From NCBI RefSeq assembly GCF_009183415.1, contig NZ_WEHU01000017.1, forward strand, positions 1-64,000: a stretch of 64,000 nucleotides of DNA, read 5' to 3'. How positions within the stretch are numbered: the first letter of the stretch is position 1; each line of letters starts with the position of its first letter. The translations under genes and the position numbers were made by a program. Under the pieces are notes generated by a model. The model searched no databases. It saw only the letters and a list, made by a program, of their open reading frames with translations, and had not been told where the DNA came from. This stretch comes from Bacillus sp. B1-b2 (GTDB lineage: Bacteria; Bacillota; Bacilli; Bacillales; Cytobacillaceae). Shown here piece after piece: positions 1 to 8,382 of the stretch.

Positions 1-108
1 AACTATACCAAACGGATAGGTGTTTTTTCATGTGTTTTTATTGTGTCAATGATCGTACTTGAATGACATCAGCAACTACTGCTTGTTGAACTTATCCCAC
101 ATTTTTCG

Positions 109-665
109 ATGCGAAAGTTGAGTAAATTAATTAAAGACAAACGAAATATTCATCTATTATACTCTTATTTTAGCAGGGCAGATTACTTGACGCAGTTACT
201 CTCCTACATTAAGGAAGGAATAGAAGCAGAAGAATATATTATCCTTGTTGAAAATGAAAAGAATTACGCTCTTATCAATCAAGAGTTGGAACATCTGTTT
301 TCCGTTAAGCAAAGAGAGTACTTACATTTCGTTAATAGCCTTGATTTTTATTTCTCAAGTGGAAGCTATCACCCACCTGCCATAACAGAATATTTCAACA
401 AAGTCTTCCAACCATACATAACGAAGCAATTAACGGTTCGTTCTTGGGCACATGTGGAATGGGCGACTTTTAGCAGTCCTTATTATTTGGTAGAGGATTT
501 TGAGAATATAGTCGATAAAGCCGTAAATGAGCTCCAGTTCCCCTTAGTATGTGCCTATTCAGGTGATAAAATGCCTGGCACTTACAAAACATAATAGAAA
601 GAACTCATCCTTATTTATTAAAAGGGAATGAGCTAGCATTTTCTAATAAGTATAAAGACTTTTAA
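109..665 (+). pseudogene. MEDS-domain protein, frameshifted near the 3' end
   Basis: The first 161 codons encode a MEDS-type (DcmR-sensor-like) domain, a family found in cytoplasmic sensory proteins. They align along their whole length with the intact gene at 45813-46361, sharing NSLDFYF, R-[ST]-WAHVEW and CAY. The frame stops at 592-594. Codons in another frame (585-665) then read IIERTHPYLLKGNELAF before TAA, matching the C-terminal helix of the paralogue. One extra A in the AAAA run near 567-570 would restore about 186 codons, against 182 in the paralogue. No clear ribosome site precedes the ATG; the start is placed by alignment. This is either a real frameshift or a sequence indel. Confidence 0.75.
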
Positions 666-757
666 ACGAGTCTATTAGTTTACTAGCTGTTCCATTTTTA
701 TTGAACAGCTTCTTTGGTATTATTAAATCTTTTCAAGCATTACTTACCTATATGCAA

Positions 758-1321
758 TCAATTAATATGAAATACTGTTAGTTTACTCCACGTTGATTTC
801 CAATTCTTCTTTATAAGCCGTTCTTGGTATATTTTCATTCGTTCCTTATCCTCGATAAAAAAAGGAGTCGGTTTTACCTCTAATTGTATTAAATCCCTTA
901 TCCCACATGGAGCAGCTACTATTAAATTGTTCTGTTCATCTAATTTCACGCCTAAAGCTGTAGCGGTTTCAGGAAATTTTGATATAGCATCGACAGAAGA
1001 GGCAAAGGGAAACGTCTTGTTCTTCATATGCATTCTTGCTTGATTTTTTACAGACCATGGAATACTAGGCATTCTATATGCTAGCATTCTTTCGAATTTC
1101 TTTTCCTCCACTTCACTTAAATTTTCAGGATTAAAATAAATGACATCAATATCTGGTAACTTTGTTCTTTCGCTATAATAGTGTAAGGTGTCCCATACTT
1201 TAGAGCGAACGAATCCTGCACAAATCCACCAATCAGGTAAATTCAATGATTTTGCTGTTCTCAAGATATCCATCATCCACTGATCTTCTTTAATGAGAGA
1301 AATAATTTGATCTTTATTCAT
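758..1321 (-). CDS. nucleotidyltransferase family protein (COG3575-like)
   Basis: A 187-residue cytoplasmic protein of the small nucleotidyltransferase-like family (COG3575/DUF925 type). Typical features are a WWICAGFVRSKVWD segment near the N-terminus and LPDIDVIYF, whose Asp pair (DID) resembles the metal-binding aspartates of the fold. Substrate is unknown. The frame extends nine codons further upstream to 1348, but the ATG at 1321 lies downstream of a GAGAGGA ribosome site and starts the conserved part. It is the last gene of the long minus-strand run of single-domain enzymes that begins near 6 kb. Confidence 0.75.
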   Translation of the reverse strand: MNKDQIISLIKEDQWMMDILRTAKSLNLPDWWICAGFVRSKVWDTLHYYSERTKLPDIDVIYFNPENLSEVEEKKFERMLAYRMPSIPWSVKNQARMHMKNKTFPFASSVDAISKFPETATALGVKLDEQNNLIVAAPCGIRDLIQLEVKPTPFFIEDKERMKIYQERLIKKNWKSTWSKLTVFHIN

Positions 1322-1393
1322 TATTACAACAGTCCTCTCTTTCACCATGATAGATTTGAAATAACTAGAATAACTAATAATTTTTCATTAAAA

Positions 1394-2113
1394 TTACAAA
1401 CAATTCGAGTTCAACCAAATCACCATTGCAATTATCATTTCTTCAGTAAAACGATGATTTACATTTTCAAAGATGCGAAATTCTATGTTAGTGCGCTTCT
1501 CTGTTTCTATTAGATAGTTATAATAATCAATTTGTCCTTCTATAGGCATGAAAGTATCGTTCTCTCCATGTAGGAGAAGGATTGGATTTTTATTAATATG
1601 GTTTTCTTTTGGATCATAGTTTCTTAATCTCTCTTCTTCCATTAAAGGTAGTTTTTCACGTTTATCACGTAACCGATATATTTCTTCAGTCACTACAAAG
1701 GACCCTGAACCATTGACATTAACCAGACCCTTAATTAGAGGTTCCTTAGCAAAAATACTGGTTGCTATAAGTCCACCCATGGAACTCCCTATTACAATGG
1801 TATCTTCTAACTTAATAGGCAGGACATTGAGAAAATCATGAAATTCATCCACTGTTATCATAATTGTTTGCCAAAAATATTCTTGAGATACTTGCTTTTC
1901 AAAATAATGAACAAATGGTTCTCTTGTGTCATGATATATAATTCCTGGTACAATAACTGTATACCCTTCATTTACTATTAATTGGGCTAAATCACTATAT
2001 CCTTTGGCAGAACCTCCCCATCCATGGTAAATGATCACTATCTTTTCTCTAGAAATACCTATTTCTGGTTCTTGTATATAGTAACGATATTTGCCACTCT
2101 CTCTACTTTCCAT
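1394..2113 (-). CDS. alpha/beta hydrolase (prolyl-oligopeptidase-like)
   Basis: A 239-residue alpha/beta hydrolase without signal peptide. The oxyanion motif HGWGG lies about 30 residues in, the nucleophile elbow is GSSMGG, the acid is the Asp of HGENDTF and the base is the His of NVNHRFT, so the triad is complete. Substrate cannot be read from sequence; carboxylesterase or acyl hydrolase activity is likely. The frame is open to a GTG at 2203 that abuts the TAG of the upstream gene, but that GTG has no ribosome site, whereas ATG 2113 follows AGAGGTG. It is probably co-transcribed with the DUF2785 gene. Confidence 0.8.
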   Translation of the reverse strand: MESRESGKYRYYIQEPEIGISREKIVIIYHGWGGSAKGYSDLAQLIVNEGYTVIVPGIIYHDTREPFVHYFEKQVSQEYFWQTIMITVDEFHDFLNVLPIKLEDTIVIGSSMGGLIATSIFAKEPLIKGLVNVNGSGSFVVTEEIYRLRDKREKLPLMEEERLRNYDPKENHINKNPILLLHGENDTFMPIEGQIDYYNYLIETEKRTNIEFRIFENVNHRFTEEMIIAMVIWLNSNCL

Positions 2114-2203
2114 TATTACACCTCTAAACACCCTTACTAACATCTCGATTGCAGAATAAACTAGACTTGTATCTCGGTAATTTTTTGTAAGTAAGTTTTT
2201 CAC

Positions 2204-3055
2204 CTATTTTATCATTAACAAAACGTTATTAATCACTGGTTGAAGACTCTTAAAATTTGAATCACTCACAACAAAGTAAAAGGTCCTTAAGAAATTCTTA
2301 CAGTTTGCTACTAAGTACCAATAGTTTTGTTCGGGTAGCTTCTTCTTCCTTTGAGACAGCTCATTAGTCATGCTTTCTAGTAATTCTAATATTATATTTA
2401 CACTTAACCCTCTTTGTAACATCTCTAATATAGGAATTAGCATTCTCTCTTCTTCATCATGATGATAAACATCATCACTCACAAAAATTTTCGCCCAGAT
2501 TACAGATACTATTTCCTTATAATATGTACTATCTAATTTTTTATTTTTAATAAGTTCATAAAATGTATCTGATACATGTGCAATACTATGTGCCCACCCT
2601 TTATGTGGGACAAATCCTCTTACATCCTTCTCTTGTCTTATATATTTTATTAAACTATCTTTTACTTCGTTGATTTTCCTTACTGAAAGAAAATCATTCT
2701 TATTATCCTGAAACAAGATAAGCGCAATTAATAAAGTTGTGAAAGCTCTAGTGAATACAGAATCTGTATCACTTTCCCCTATTCCGTTATATAGAAATTT
2801 ATTACTTAAACATTCTTCTAGTAGTTCTTCTAAAACAGAAACACTAAGTTTATTTTCCAATATCAAGTTACTAAAAGTGCCATAAATAAGTGTGTCTCTT
2901 AATCCACTATCAGACGAACCTATATTTTTCATCATCGAATATAGTATTAGTTCTTGGTCAACTCGTTGCCAAGAAAGTTGTTTTGTATGTAATTTCATTA
3001 ACTGTAATTTAAGTTCTTCTTCCTTTAGCCTAATGAAATCACCATTGTATGTCAT
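2204..3055 (-). CDS. DUF2785 family protein
   Basis: A 283-residue soluble, mostly helical protein. The RGFVPHKGWAHSIAH segment followed by a conserved Asp is the hallmark of the DUF2785 family, whose biochemical function is not established. The His-rich motif YHHDEEE further on could bind metal, but that is inference. ATG 3055 is preferred over ATG 3064 because AAAAGG lies nine bases before it and directly abuts the earlier codon. It sits between the 49-codon gene upstream and the hydrolase downstream on the same strand, probably in one transcript. Confidence 0.72.
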   Translation of the reverse strand: MTYNGDFIRLKEEELKLQLMKLHTKQLSWQRVDQELILYSMMKNIGSSDSGLRDTLIYGTFSNLILENKLSVSVLEELLEECLSNKFLYNGIGESDTDSVFTRAFTTLLIALILFQDNKNDFLSVRKINEVKDSLIKYIRQEKDVRGFVPHKGWAHSIAHVSDTFYELIKNKKLDSTYYKEIVSVIWAKIFVSDDVYHHDEEERMLIPILEMLQRGLSVNIILELLESMTNELSQRKKKLPEQNYWYLVANCKNFLRTFYFVVSDSNFKSLQPVINNVLLMIK

Positions 3056-3086
3056 ATTATTCATCCTTTTGTTTATTCTTCTTGTC

Positions 3087-3236
3087 TTATTTCACAAATA
3101 CAATTATTACTTCTTTACCATACTCCTTAGAAATAGCTTTTCTCGCTTCTTCAGAAGTTCGTGCTGTTACCGGAATTCTTTTCTTTTTTCCCTCTGTTTC
3201 TAGTTCCACTGTAAAGCATTTTGCTCCACATCTCAT
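3087..3236 (-). CDS. small basic protein, 49 aa, translationally coupled to GNAT gene
   Basis: A 49-codon gene whose ATG overlaps the TGA of the upstream acetyltransferase (ATGA). GGAGG stands nine bases before the start. The product begins MRCGAKCFTVELETE, has a basic middle (KKKRIPVTARTSEEARKAI) and ends IIVFVK. The charge pattern and the predicted beta-beta-alpha-beta order suggest a small folded domain; the paired Cys (CGAKC) near the start could bind a metal. I do not recognise the family. Overlap, ribosome site and codon use support a real gene that length cut-offs would drop. Confidence 0.65.
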   Translation of the reverse strand: MRCGAKCFTVELETEGKKKRIPVTARTSEEARKAISKEYGKEVIIVFVK

Positions 3237-3778
3237 GTACGATAGCCTCCATGCCCATCTAATAGTAATGCCATATAGTAGCTATCTACGTATTTACCAT
3301 CGATATAAATAGAATGTCGTTTTATCCCCTCTATCTCAAAGCCCATTCTTTTATATAAACCTACTGCGGATTCATTATCCACTCGTACCGTTAATTCTAA
3401 TCTACTAATCCATTGTTCTTCCGCCCATTTTATTAATGCTTCAAACAGAGCTTTTCCTATTCCTCTCCCCTGACATGCTTCGATTATTCCAACCACTATA
3501 TAGGCAATATGTTGTACTCTTCTTGGCTGATTTCCTATCGCTATTAAATAACCAACCAAATTCTCCTCTACTTCTGCTACTAAAATTTCCGATTTCTTAT
3601 CCTTTTGAAAAGACTCTATCCTATTTTTCTGTTGCTCTAATGTGATAATGCGCTCTCCTGATTCCCAAAGCATATATTCTGATTCATGCTCTACTTGCTG
3701 TACTAATTTTGAAAAGCAATCTGCATCGTTTAACCTTATTTTTCTTATTGCTATATTGGAAATATCGATTGTAATCAA
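3233..3778 (-). CDS. GNAT family N-acetyltransferase
   Basis: A 181-residue GNAT-fold acetyltransferase that would transfer acetyl from acetyl-CoA to an amine. The acetyl-CoA pyrophosphate loop is QGRGIGKAL and the late beta-bulge region is NESAVGLYKRMGFE, giving a RimI/RimJ-like arrangement. Substrate is unknown. The only in-frame standard start is TTG 3778, which lies immediately after GAGG, too close for normal initiation, so the true start is uncertain by a few codons. Its stop overlaps the start of the 49-codon gene, indicating an operon. Confidence 0.8.
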   Translation of the reverse strand: MITIDISNIAIRKIRLNDADCFSKLVQQVEHESEYMLWESGERIITLEQQKNRIESFQKDKKSEILVAEVEENLVGYLIAIGNQPRRVQHIAYIVVGIIEACQGRGIGKALFEALIKWAEEQWISRLELTVRVDNESAVGLYKRMGFEIEGIKRHSIYIDGKYVDSYYMALLLDGHGGYRT

Positions 3779-3816
3779 CCTCTTTTGCTAATTTTAGAAT
3801 AGATCTTATTTCGCTA

Positions 3817-4563
3817 TTATCTCCCATAAAGAATAAATTCTTCTAAACTTCCATGAAACACATTGACATCAATGAATTCTTCTTCTCCATTGTATCCTTC
3901 TAACTTCTCTTTGTCGGTGTATTGCCAGAAAGTCCAATCTCTTTGGTCTGGTAAGGTAGGTTTTGTCCATACATCACGTATCCAAATATCAGTATCCTCA
4001 AATTCTTCCTTTATATATAAATCATATGCTTTATTAGTAGTGTAGAGGATTACTCGTTTTCCATAATGCTTTTCTAGAATATCAATCATATCTTGAAGTT
4101 CTTTTCTAACATCCTCTTTACTAGGTAGATTTTTTTCCTTATCACCATAAAACTCTACATCAATAACAGGTGGTAAGGTATCTGCCTCTTTCGGAACAGT
4201 ATCAATAAAATTCTCTGCTTGTGTTGTACCTGCACTGTCATAACTAAAAAAATGATAAGCACCAATTCTTATTTTCGTTGTTTTCGCATTGTTCCAATTG
4301 CTAGTAAAATAGGAATCAACAAAGCTACTTCCCTCTGTTGCTTTTATAAAAGCAAATTGAATATTCTGCGTCTCTATCTGTTTCCAATTAATTTCTCCTT
4401 GATAAGAAGATACATCTACACCCTTTACTTCGTAATCTCTGGAAAAGAAAGAATTCGGTATAATCATTCCCTGCAAAATCAAAATTCCTATACTTGCGAT
4501 GAATAGAAAGAAAAGAAAAAAGGAGATTAACCATTTTTTCTTTATAGGCTTTTTTCTACCCAT
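3817..4563 (-). CDS. membrane-anchored GH25 lysozyme
   Basis: A 248-residue glycoside hydrolase family 25 muramidase. A basic start and one hydrophobic segment (about residues 11-33) act as signal anchor, so the catalytic domain faces the wall. GVDVSSYQG holds the first catalytic-site Asp (residue 50) and IDVEFYG carries the DxE pair (135 and 137) that defines GH25. The C-terminal half has IRDVWTKP and WTFWQYT, typical of the barrel end. No separate wall-binding domain is present. GGAGG precedes ATG 4563. Likely role is peptidoglycan cleavage. Confidence 0.9.
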   Translation of the reverse strand: MGRKKPIKKKWLISFFLFFLFIASIGILILQGMIIPNSFFSRDYEVKGVDVSSYQGEINWKQIETQNIQFAFIKATEGSSFVDSYFTSNWNNAKTTKIRIGAYHFFSYDSAGTTQAENFIDTVPKEADTLPPVIDVEFYGDKEKNLPSKEDVRKELQDMIDILEKHYGKRVILYTTNKAYDLYIKEEFEDTDIWIRDVWTKPTLPDQRDWTFWQYTDKEKLEGYNGEEEFIDVNVFHGSLEEFILYGR

Positions 4564-4574
4564 TTGTTTTCCTC

Positions 4575-4997
4575 CTATTCATTCATCTTGTGCATGACAA
4601 ACTGGGATTTCATTTTCTTAAAATCATTATGTTCATAAAATGGGATGTACTCTTCTTCACAAAATAAACTAATAATATCAATGTTCGAAAGCTCTTCTAG
4701 CAATTTAGCTACTAGGTTTTTACCAAATCCTTCTTTTTGGAAGGAACGATGGATAATGACATCCTCAATGTAAGCTCGAAATACTCCATCTGTCACAGCT
4801 CTTGCAAAACCTACCAATTCATCATTCTCCCATGCCCCAACATAGACTCCATGTTGTAATATTAAACTTATTTCTTCCTCTCTTCTTTCTTCCCACCAGC
4901 CTATACTCTTATAAATTCTCATTACGTCTATTGCAGCAATCACTCTTTCCGAATTGCTAAGTATTTTCAAATGTAATGTTTCCCCCAGGACCTCCAT
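4575..4997 (-). CDS. GNAT family N-acetyltransferase
   Basis: A GNAT acetyltransferase of the type with an SIGWWEERREEEI start region, a GFARAVTDGVFRAYIEDVIIH core and an EGFGKNLV acetyl-CoA loop. Length (about 130-140 residues) is normal. The start is unclear: ATG 4997 has no ribosome site, while TTG 4970 lies about nine bases after GGGGGA. The 5' end overlaps, in another frame, the end of a proline iminopeptidase remnant (4957-5100), so the gene appears to have been placed here by a deletion and may be translated by coupling to that remnant. Confidence 0.78.
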   Translation of the reverse strand: MEVLGETLHLKILSNSERVIAAIDVMRIYKSIGWWEERREEEISLILQHGVYVGAWENDELVGFARAVTDGVFRAYIEDVIIHRSFQKEGFGKNLVAKLLEELSNIDIISLFCEEEYIPFYEHNDFKKMKSQFVMHKMNE

Positions 4998-5100
4998 GAA
5001 GAATAATAAGTGGAAGAGTTCTTTGGATACTCCCTTCTATTTTAACCCAATGTTTAATACTGTTATGCTCAATCATATATTCACCATCTAAAAGCTTCAT
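4957..5100 (-). pseudogene. N-terminal remnant of proline iminopeptidase-type alpha/beta hydrolase
   Basis: A 47-codon frame starting at ATG 5100 with AAGGAG eight to nine bases upstream. It reads MKLLDGEYMIEHNSI, then PLIILHGGPGG, the oxyanion motif diagnostic of prolyl aminopeptidases, and stops at TAG after seven more residues. Family members continue for about 240 residues, so only the first sixth remains. The remnant ends inside the following acetyltransferase in a different frame. It still has a good ribosome site and could act as a leader that delivers ribosomes to the acetyltransferase start. Confidence 0.65.
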
Positions 5101-5121
5101 GGACACTCACTCCTTCTACTC

Positions 5122-5517
5122 CTATTCATTAAAATAATCCACTATTTTTAAGGCAACTTCTCTTGGTTTTACATCAAGCTCATTAAGTGATTCTACTTCT
5201 ACCCACATTGGAATATACCTTCCTCTTTCTTTGCTTTTTCTGTATTCTTCTCCATCACCTGTACCAAAGACTCCCCCGATAATTACTGCCAAAAAGTAAT
5301 ACTGTGTACCACTATTTTGCAGTACTGTTAAACATTCTTTTATCCTAACCATTACTCCTAATTCTTCTAATGCTTCTCGCTTAGAACCATCTTCCGGTGT
5401 CTCTCCATTCTCTATTCCACCACCAGGGAAAACATAATAGATAGTGTTTTTTACTATTCTTTTTATTAATGCCACCTTATTGTTTTCTATAATCACTACT
5501 GAACCTCTGTCTCGCAT
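5122..5517 (-). CDS. Nudix hydrolase
   Basis: A 131-residue Nudix enzyme hydrolysing a nucleoside-diphosphate-linked substrate. The Nudix box G-x5-E-x7-REAxEELG is complete (GIENGETPEDGSKREALEELG), with PGGG just before it. The start MRDRGSVVIIENNKVALIKR is typical of small MutT-like members. ATG 5517 follows AAGGAG with ten-base spacing. The specific substrate is not readable. It lies in the same minus-strand run as the flanking acetyltransferases. Confidence 0.87.
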   Translation of the reverse strand: MRDRGSVVIIENNKVALIKRIVKNTIYYVFPGGGIENGETPEDGSKREALEELGVMVRIKECLTVLQNSGTQYYFLAVIIGGVFGTGDGEEYRKSKERGRYIPMWVEVESLNELDVKPREVALKIVDYFNE

Positions 5518-5560
5518 CCTACTCCAACTCCTTCCTTCTAAAAAATGGAAAGATTACTAG

Positions 5561-6037
5561 TTAAATAGATTTACTCATTTTAATAAAAGTAACAGGATGT
5601 CCAAAAAAATCTCCTTCTGTTTCTCCTACTTTTACAAAGCCTTCCTTCTCATAAAAGCTAATACTTGAATTCTGTTTATAAACAGATAAAGAAAGTGTTT
5701 TTGGTCTTTCATAACAACTTAAACCATATTTGATAAGGGCTCTCCCAATGCCTTTTCTATGATGAGATGGATGAATATAGAGTGATTCTAAATACACCTC
5801 TTCTTTTGAACGGTCTCCAGAAAAGAAAGCATATCCTACAATTCTCTGTTCTATTTCTACAACTAGATTGAGATAATGTTGAAACCTATTATCCATTTCA
5901 GCATCTGAGTAGGCATCTGTTAACACCTTATCTTGTATATCTAGTGGAATAAAGTCGCTATATGTATGTCTCCATGTATCATGAGCAATAGATCTAATGG
6001 TATTTGTATCTGTTACTTGCATATGTCTTATTTGCAT
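5561..6037 (-). CDS. GNAT family N-acetyltransferase
   Basis: A 158-residue GNAT acetyltransferase. The conserved HRKGIGRALI acetyl-CoA loop, the YLESLYIHP strand before it and NSSISFYEKEGF after it give the usual order. Family members of this subtype are general small-molecule or protein N-acetyltransferases; the substrate is unknown. AGGAG lies ten bases before ATG 6037. It is the promoter-proximal gene of the minus-strand run; no regulator is visible nearby. Confidence 0.85.
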   Translation of the reverse strand: MQIRHMQVTDTNTIRSIAHDTWRHTYSDFIPLDIQDKVLTDAYSDAEMDNRFQHYLNLVVEIEQRIVGYAFFSGDRSKEEVYLESLYIHPSHHRKGIGRALIKYGLSCYERPKTLSLSVYKQNSSISFYEKEGFVKVGETEGDFFGHPVTFIKMSKSI

Positions 6038-6161
6038 TATTATTGATCTCCTAACCTATATCATTTGTTACTATTTTACAGAATTCTGAAATAAATGATA
6101 ATAAAACCCAATAAATTCTTTATAATTTTTTGAAAACTATTTATTTTAATCTATTTTTCCA

Positions 6162-6197
6162 AAAAAAAGCGTAGTCTACTCTGATAGTAAACTACGT
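6162..6197 (-). terminator. terminator of the dehydrogenase operon
   Basis: Inverted repeat with arms 6170-6180 (CGTAGTCTACT) and 6186-6196 (AGTAAACTACG), one mismatch and a five-base loop, followed on the minus strand by a run of eight T. It sits just after the stop of the Gfo/Idh/MocA gene ending at 6206. Confidence 0.75.
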
Positions 6198-6205
6198 GTC
6201 TCACC

Positions 6206-7207
6206 TTATATTTTGTTAAAACTATCATCTGCAGGGAACTTTATTCCAACACTTCTTCTAGCAATGGTCATAATGTCCATTACCTTGAGACTATGCTTAA
6301 GGTTATACCTCATCTTCTCTTGATTTTTTTCTCTAATTATTTGTTCAAATTCCAAAAATTCTTCATACATTCTGTGTTTGTGTGTGTTTATGTGAACTTC
6401 TTCTTCCATTTTAAGTCTATCTTTATAAGTAAATGATGAAATACTACTAACAGGACCATTAACATAGATTGTTCCATTTTCACCTTGAATGGTAGCAGAA
6501 GAAGGACCATTGCTATCTTTTGCACCAATACAAACTGCTTTAAACTGGCCATAATCAAGAATTAAAATACCCGATGTATCAATGCCATTTGTTAGATTCG
6601 GATAATAAGCTATATCATTCGGTTCTCCAAAGAGCCCAACAACAAAATGAATATTATAACTATTAATATCCATTAATGCCCCACCTGACATTTTTGGATC
6701 AAATGCGGGCAATATAGTTCCTTCTTTAAAAGCAGAATACCGAGAAGAATATTGAGAATAATTTGCTTCTATAATTTTTATTTCTCCCAGATTATCTAGT
6801 CTATTTTTTATTTGAAGGTAGTTTTCTCTATATTGATTCGTTATTGCTTCTAGTAAATAAAGCTCCTTACTTTGTGCAATATCAGCTAATATCTTTAATT
6901 CTTCAATGTTAGATGTAAAGGGTTTTTCACAAATTACATGCTTCCCCGCTTCTAAAGCTTGTTTAGCATAAGAAAAATGCAAATGATTTGGTAATGCTAT
7001 ATAAACGGTATCTAGTTTGGAACTAGCTAGCATTTCTTGATAATCTACATAAATATGCTTAATGTGATAGTTTACTTGAAGTTTTTCTAGGTGTTCTTTT
7101 TTATTCGTTCTTCCAAAAATGGCTACTAATTCTATTTCTGGCATACTGTTAAGAACAGGTAGAACATCCTGCACAATCATACCAGAACCAACTATGCCTA
7201 ACTTCAT
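6206..7207 (-). CDS. Gfo/Idh/MocA family oxidoreductase
   Basis: A 333-residue NAD(P)-dependent dehydrogenase. The Rossmann start is LGIVGSGMI, and HVICEKPFTSN carries the EKP motif that holds the catalytic Lys. The C-terminal part is the usual beta-sheet substrate domain. Substrates of the family are sugars, inositols or their derivatives. It lies one base after the stop of another family member (7209-8225), so the two are surely co-transcribed, and the divergent RpiR gene probably controls both. Confidence 0.88.
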   Translation of the reverse strand: MKLGIVGSGMIVQDVLPVLNSMPEIELVAIFGRTNKKEHLEKLQVNYHIKHIYVDYQEMLASSKLDTVYIALPNHLHFSYAKQALEAGKHVICEKPFTSNIEELKILADIAQSKELYLLEAITNQYRENYLQIKNRLDNLGEIKIIEANYSQYSSRYSAFKEGTILPAFDPKMSGGALMDINSYNIHFVVGLFGEPNDIAYYPNLTNGIDTSGILILDYGQFKAVCIGAKDSNGPSSATIQGENGTIYVNGPVSSISSFTYKDRLKMEEEVHINTHKHRMYEEFLEFEQIIREKNQEKMRYNLKHSLKVMDIMTIARRSVGIKFPADDSFNKI

Positions 7208-7208
7208 G

Positions 7209-8225
7209 TTACTTACATCCCTTCATACCCTCTTCTAAAATTTCCATCTGTATCAAAGTCTCTTCATCTTTTATTAATTTTTCTTTTCCATTAATGATTG
7301 TTTCATAGATTGCGTCGTAAACTCTACCATAATCGCCTACTTCTGATACCACTTTTTCTTCATGATAATTGCCTGATTCATCTAAGTAAGTTAAGGTTCC
7401 ATAATGTTCAGGAAGATCTATTCCAAATCCCTCTTTACCAGGCATATAAAACAGCTTTAGATGTTCTTCTTGACGATCCTTTGTATCTTTTACAAAAACA
7501 CCTTTTTTTCCATAAAGTACAAAGCTTGGTCTTTCCTTTAAGCGAAAATAACTTGATTTGATTGAAACCTTCAATTGGTTATAATAAAAATCTAAATCAA
7601 AATAATCATTCATTCGCCCAGTCCCTAATAATTGGCGTACATCGTAATGTACCTGATCAGGTTTTCCGAAATAGGAAATTACTTGATCAACTGTATGTGT
7701 ACCATGTCCATACAGATAGCTAAGATTAAAGGTATAGTTTTTAACCGATTCTGGTACTTCCGGTCTAAAGTAGTCATAATGCATTTCTACCTCTAATAAC
7801 TCCCCTAGTTTTCCACTTTCTATTACTTTTTGTGCAGTAAGAAAATCTGAATCAAAACGACGATTTTGATAGCATTGTACTATCAAATTTCTTTCTTTTG
7901 CATATGCAAAGATTTCTTCTGCTTCCTGTTTCGTCATCATAAAAGGCTTCTCCACTAAGACGTTTTTTCCATGATCCAAAGCTAGCTTTGTTAAAGGAAA
8001 GTGAGATTCATGTGAAGTTGCAACGACAATTAATTGAATGTCTGCATCGTTAAGTATTTCTTCTATGTCCGTAGTATAATAGATATGGTCGTGTTTCTGC
8101 CATGTATCATGTGATGGATTTCTACGATATATGGTTTTTACGTTTATATTTTCTCTTTGTAGCACAAAAGGTAAATGATATCTGTTTGTACTTTTTCCAT
8201 TCCCAATATAGCCAATTGTAAGCAT
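7209..8225 (-). CDS. Gfo/Idh/MocA family oxidoreductase
   Basis: A 338-residue NAD(P)-dependent dehydrogenase of the sugar/inositol type. The start TIGYIGNGKSTNRYHLP is a variant Rossmann loop seen in YvaA/YfiI-like members, and NVLVEKPFMM supplies the EKP motif. ATG 8225 follows AGGAGTGATCTAC; the frame runs 15 codons further upstream without a ribosome site. First gene of a two-gene operon, divergent from the RpiR regulator, which suggests catabolism or interconversion of an amino- or phospho-sugar. Confidence 0.88.
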   Translation of the reverse strand: MLTIGYIGNGKSTNRYHLPFVLQRENINVKTIYRRNPSHDTWQKHDHIYYTTDIEEILNDADIQLIVVATSHESHFPLTKLALDHGKNVLVEKPFMMTKQEAEEIFAYAKERNLIVQCYQNRRFDSDFLTAQKVIESGKLGELLEVEMHYDYFRPEVPESVKNYTFNLSYLYGHGTHTVDQVISYFGKPDQVHYDVRQLLGTGRMNDYFDLDFYYNQLKVSIKSSYFRLKERPSFVLYGKKGVFVKDTKDRQEEHLKLFYMPGKEGFGIDLPEHYGTLTYLDESGNYHEEKVVSEVGDYGRVYDAIYETIINGKEKLIKDEETLIQMEILEEGMKGCK

Positions 8226-8320
8226 GTAGATCACTCCTATAATGTTTAATAGCCTCATTATAAGTTGCATGTATAGAGAATGTCATGTAAGACCTTTCAT
8301 TTCTGTCATTTAGGTTAAAA

Positions 8321-8368
8321 AGTTCAGCAGAGAACAGAAAAAGAATATACTTCTGAACTAAAAGTTCA
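8321..8368. promoter_or_regulatory. candidate RpiR operator repeats
   Basis: The divergent spacer holds AGTTCAG (8321-8327) and its reverse complement CTGAACT (8353-8359), with a further AGTTCA at 8363-8368. The two inverted arms start 32 bases apart, about three helical turns. They lie just before the RpiR start, so autoregulation and control of the dehydrogenase pair are likely. This is inferred from symmetry only. Confidence 0.4.
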
Positions 8369-8382
8369 ATCGGAAGGAGAAG

